Below are positions 61,586 to 64,000 of a DNA stretch of 64,000 nucleotides, piece after piece. This DNA is from Paenibacillus macerans (lineage in GTDB: Bacteria; Bacillota; Bacilli; Paenibacillales; Paenibacillaceae). The stretch covers positions 682,001 to 746,000 of the forward strand of contig NZ_JAMBOE010000001.1 of the NCBI RefSeq assembly GCF_023715465.1. Reading direction: 5' to 3'. Every line of letters begins with the position of its first letter. Within the stretch, counting starts at the first letter, position 1. The position numbers were made by a program, and so were the translations under genes. Under the pieces are notes generated by a model that ran no database searches, was not told the origin of the DNA, and saw only the letters and a program-made list of their open reading frames with translations.

Positions 61586-62545
61586 TCACCTTTCCGTGAG
61601 GATTTGTAGCTCCCGCCCGTCGGAATCGATCTCCACGGTCCCCTGAAGATCGTTGCGATACACGCGAATCCGCTGTTTGGCCAACCGGTCAAGCACGGTT
61701 TTGGTCGGGTGCCCGTAGGAATTGTCTCCCACCTGAATCACCGCGTATTCCGGCCGAACCCGATCCAGAAAACGCGGCGAGGTGGACGATTTGGAGCCAT
61801 GGTGTCCCACCAGCAAAACATCGGCACGAAGATCGGCCCCGGAGTCGATCATCGCCCCCTCGCTTTCCCGCTCCGCATCCGCCGTCAGCAAAAAAGAAGT
61901 ATCGCCGTAGCTTACCTTCACGACCGCGCTCATATTGTTGTTGTCGTCCGTCATCGTGACGGGAGCAATCATGTCCACGCGAACTTGTTCATCCCAGTCC
62001 AGTGCCAGCCCGGCCTTGGCGGTTTTGACCTTGAGTCCTTTTCCGCGGATCGCCCGCAGCAAAGATTCGAAGGTTTTGGTGTTGGACGAAACCTTTGGCA
62101 TATAGATCTGTCCGACATCAACGTTCTCAATGACGCGGTCCAAACCGCCGATATGATCCGCGTCCGGATGGGAGCCGATGACGATATCCAGCCGGGTGAC
62201 GCCGTATTCCCGCAAATAATCGAGCATGTGCTGCTCCTCGCTGTTGTTTCCGGCATCGATCAGCATCGTTTTGCCGGACGGGCTAATCAGCAGTTGCGAA
62301 GCCCCTTGCCCCACATCCAGAAAAATAACCCGCAGCGAATTGTCGGAATCGCCGTCTGCGGAAGAATGAAGCGCCTTCTTGTTCGGCTGTCCAGCCGTTC
62401 CGGCCGGCTCAAATTCGTTTAACGCACAGCCGGAAAGCAAAGTGCAAATCACACCGAGGCACATCAAACCGATGAACGCCCTAACCACTCCGCCATCAAA
62501 GAAGCCTTTCTTACGTTGCGTTCGTAACTTTTTAAGTCTGATCAT
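61586..62545 (-). CDS. ComEC/Rec2-like metallo-beta-lactamase-fold lipoprotein
   Basis: The 319-residue protein has an N-terminal signal with basic residues, the hydrophobic segment VVRAFIGLMCLGVICTL and a lipobox LSGC near 40, so it is probably anchored outside the membrane. The rest is the MBL domain as in ComEC: VIFLDVGQGASQL near 73, IDAGN near 95, GSHPDADHIGGL near 123 (HxDH metal motif), and LLVGHHGSKSSTS near 245. It lacks ComEC's membrane part. Possible role: extracellular nuclease or phosphodiesterase; unproved. Confidence 0.87.
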   Translation of the reverse strand: MIRLKKLRTQRKKGFFDGGVVRAFIGLMCLGVICTLLSGCALNEFEPAGTAGQPNKKALHSSADGDSDNSLRVIFLDVGQGASQLLISPSGKTMLIDAGNNSEEQHMLDYLREYGVTRLDIVIGSHPDADHIGGLDRVIENVDVGQIYMPKVSSNTKTFESLLRAIRGKGLKVKTAKAGLALDWDEQVRVDMIAPVTMTDDNNNMSAVVKVSYGDTSFLLTADAERESEGAMIDSGADLRADVLLVGHHGSKSSTSPRFLDRVRPEYAVIQVGDNSYGHPTKTVLDRLAKQRIRVYRNDLQGTVEIDSDGRELQILTER

Positions 62546-62661
62546 CGATGTCGTCCTTTTCTCTTCAACCTAGAAGCAGTATGTAAAGTTCATCAGAACA
62601 TTTGTTCCAATTATACGTTAACGAGCAACCCGAAATCAATCTAAAAATGAAAGATTTTAAT

Positions 62662-62705
62662 TAAAAAAGAGACCGCCCTGCATCAGCCATGCAAGGCAGT
62701 CTCTC
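62662..62705 (-). terminator. terminator of the BIG2 protein gene
   Basis: AGAGACTGCC...TGCAT and ATGCA...GGCGGTCTCT form a long stem followed on the minus strand by TTTTTT. Confidence 0.8.
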
Positions 62706-62724
62706 GCAATTGCACAAATCCAAA

Positions 62725-64000
62725 TTATTTCTTTGCTTTCTCGACTTTAACGGACACGGAAACCGTCACCGTTTTGCCGCCGTACTTCGCTTTGATCGAA
62801 GAGCTGCCTTTGGCCACGGCTTCGATTTTCCCGGCCGTCACTTTGGCTACGGAAGGCTTGGAGCTGGTCCAGGTTGCGCTTGAGGTGACCACAACCGTTT
62901 CACCCGTATCGTATTCCGCGGTGACAACAACCGATTTCACCGCTCCCGGGGACAATGCCAGCCGCTTCTCGTCCACGTAAAGCTTCTTCAGCTTCGGTAC
63001 GACGCTAACTTTAACGCTGACATCATTACCCTGGTAAGAGCTGGTCAACGTTGCCGTACCGACAGCGACCGCTTTTACCGAACTGCTGGGGATCGTGGCA
63101 ACTTTTTCGTCCGAAGATTTCCAGTCCATTTTGCTCGACAGGTTGATCTTCGTGCCGTCCGTGTAATAGCCCGTTACTTTAATCGATTTTGATTTTTTCA
63201 GGTTCAATTCGATCGATTGCGGCTCAACCACGATTTTGGAAATCTTCTTCTCGATCGTTACCGGAATGCTGATCGTTTTGTTGGAATAAGTTCCTTTTAA
63301 CGTAGCCGACCCTTTCGCCAAGCCTTTGATTTTCTTTCCGCTGCCCGCCGTTTTGAGCACCGCATTTGTACCCGTCACGCTCCAGTCGATTTCGGACGGA
63401 TCAACCACTTCTTCCCCGTTCTCAAAAACGGCCGTTATCTTCGGAAGGCTTATTTCCTCGCCCATCACAATGCTCATCTTCTCTTCTTCCGAAATCAGCG
63501 TGAGCACTTTTTCCTTCACTGTAACCTTGACGGTGACTACGCCATCCTGCGTTCCCCGAATTGGGAATGCCGCGTTCGGAGTTAAGCCCGATCCGATATC
63601 CTCGAGTTTACCCGTAATCGTGGCCGTTGCGGATAGCTTCAAATCATTGCCGTCTTTGGCGACGATCCTGCCGTTTTCAATGGTTACGACCTCTTCATTA
63701 TCGGAAGACCAGACGATTTTATTGTTGAAATTCACTTTGTCGCCATCGACCTTTGTCGCCTTCACGTCCGGCAAACTCGCGGATTCACCCCGCAGCAGCT
63801 CCATTTCGGTCTTCTCGGCTTCCAGCTTAGTAATGGTTGGATGAACCGTTACCGTCAAGCTTTTGCTAACGCCTTGATATTTCGCTTTGATCGTGGTCGA
63901 ACCGGCCGACTTGGCCGTAACCTGACCGTTACTGTCCACGGTGGCGATCAATTTATTGGAGGAACTCCACTCAGCTAAGTTGCTGACATCCGTCGTTTCG
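62725..64000 (-). CDS. multi-Ig-like (BIG2) domain surface protein, C-terminal fragment
   Basis: The frame is open to the right edge, so the N-terminus is outside. About 424 residues are visible, forming about five tandem BIG2-like modules of ~80-90 residues, each with a W-S-S-D/S-x-E/P-x-V-A/V-T-I/V core, e.g. IVWSSDNEEVVTIENGRI, MDWKSSDEKVATI, ATWTSSKPSVAKVTAG. It ends VSVKVEKAKK with no LPXTG or SLH motif in sight. BIG2 modules are adhesion or stalk domains in surface proteins. N-terminal catalytic or anchoring domains may lie beyond the window. Confidence 0.85.
   Translation of the reverse strand, partial: ETTDVSNLAEWSSSNKLIATVDSNGQVTAKSAGSTTIKAKYQGVSKSLTVTVHPTITKLEAEKTEMELLRGESASLPDVKATKVDGDKVNFNNKIVWSSDNEEVVTIENGRIVAKDGNDLKLSATATITGKLEDIGSGLTPNAAFPIRGTQDGVVTVKVTVKEKVLTLISEEEKMSIVMGEEISLPKITAVFENGEEVVDPSEIDWSVTGTNAVLKTAGSGKKIKGLAKGSATLKGTYSNKTISIPVTIEKKISKIVVEPQSIELNLKKSKSIKVTGYYTDGTKINLSSKMDWKSSDEKVATIPSSSVKAVAVGTATLTSSYQGNDVSVKVSVVPKLKKLYVDEKRLALSPGAVKSVVVTAEYDTGETVVVTSSATWTSSKPSVAKVTAGKIEAVAKGSSSIKAKYGGKTVTVSVSVKVEKAKK

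Overview
The window looks like chromosomal core genome from a Paenibacillus-like member of the Bacillales. The evidence is gene content and order shared with Bacillus subtilis, moderately GC-rich coding sequence, strong AGGAGG-type ribosome binding sites with occasional GTG/TTG starts, a tyrosine T-box, a zinc-independent short S4, a YtxJ-type bacillithiol redox protein, and bacillus-type cell division and envelope-stress proteins. I saw no transposase, integrase, phage gene or CRISPR array. The species cannot be fixed from sequence reading alone.

Layout. 1-8.4 kb: yloC (cut by the window edge), bifunctional yitJ, dapF and the Ca2+ P-type ATPase yloB on the minus strand, diverging from rqcH (yloA); this matches the B. 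subtilis yloA-yloB-yloC neighbourhood. 8.4-18 kb: PHP phosphoesterase, LysR regulator, ylbG-ylbF, an overlapping two-gene XPB helicase operon, a CBS protein and an M20 amidohydrolase. 18-24.4 kb: yugN, ftsW, an Asp23-family gene, a Ca2+/H+ exchanger, ylaN, an HPr-like protein without the phospho-histidine loop, an M29 aminopeptidase and a lipoprotein. 24.5-39.4 kb: a block close to the B. subtilis ytrP-rpsD-tyrS-acsA-acu-ccpA-ytxJ region. It holds a GAF/GGDEF diguanylate cyclase, rpsD with a structured leader, T-box-controlled tyrS, a class A PBP with FN3 domains, acsA diverging from acuA-acuC (no acuB), mtnN, ccpA and ytxJ. 39.5-47.4 kb: a DJ-1/PfpI protein, ptsI, aroA-aroK and gnd. 47.4-54.6 kb: a 65-bp tandem repeat array, yktB, an MFS transporter, speA and several small genes. 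54.6-64 kb: tRNA-Val, a polysaccharide deacetylase, trhO with a Cys-rich SufR-like regulator, sodA, manA, DinB, a ComEC-like secreted metallo-beta-lactamase-fold protein and a multi-Ig (BIG2) protein cut by the right edge.

Functional links. Acetate use (acsA, acuA, acuC) sits beside the carbon catabolite regulator ccpA, and a near-consensus cre lies upstream of acsA; ptsI and the HPr-like protein belong to the same regulatory sphere. Cell-wall functions include dapF, ftsW, PBP1 and the deacetylase. Redox functions (ytxJ, trhO, SufR-like regulator, yuzB, sodA) cluster partly, and trhO and sodA share an almost identical 38-bp promoter element.

The unusual signals are mostly non-coding: two families of dispersed intergenic repeats with inverted-repeat ends, a tandem hairpin array, the rpsD leader with possible loop-loop pairing, and the shared trhO/sodA promoter element. 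No clearly new multigene system stood out; the best candidates for follow-up are the redox promoter pair, the truncated HPr-like protein and the XPB-partner operon.
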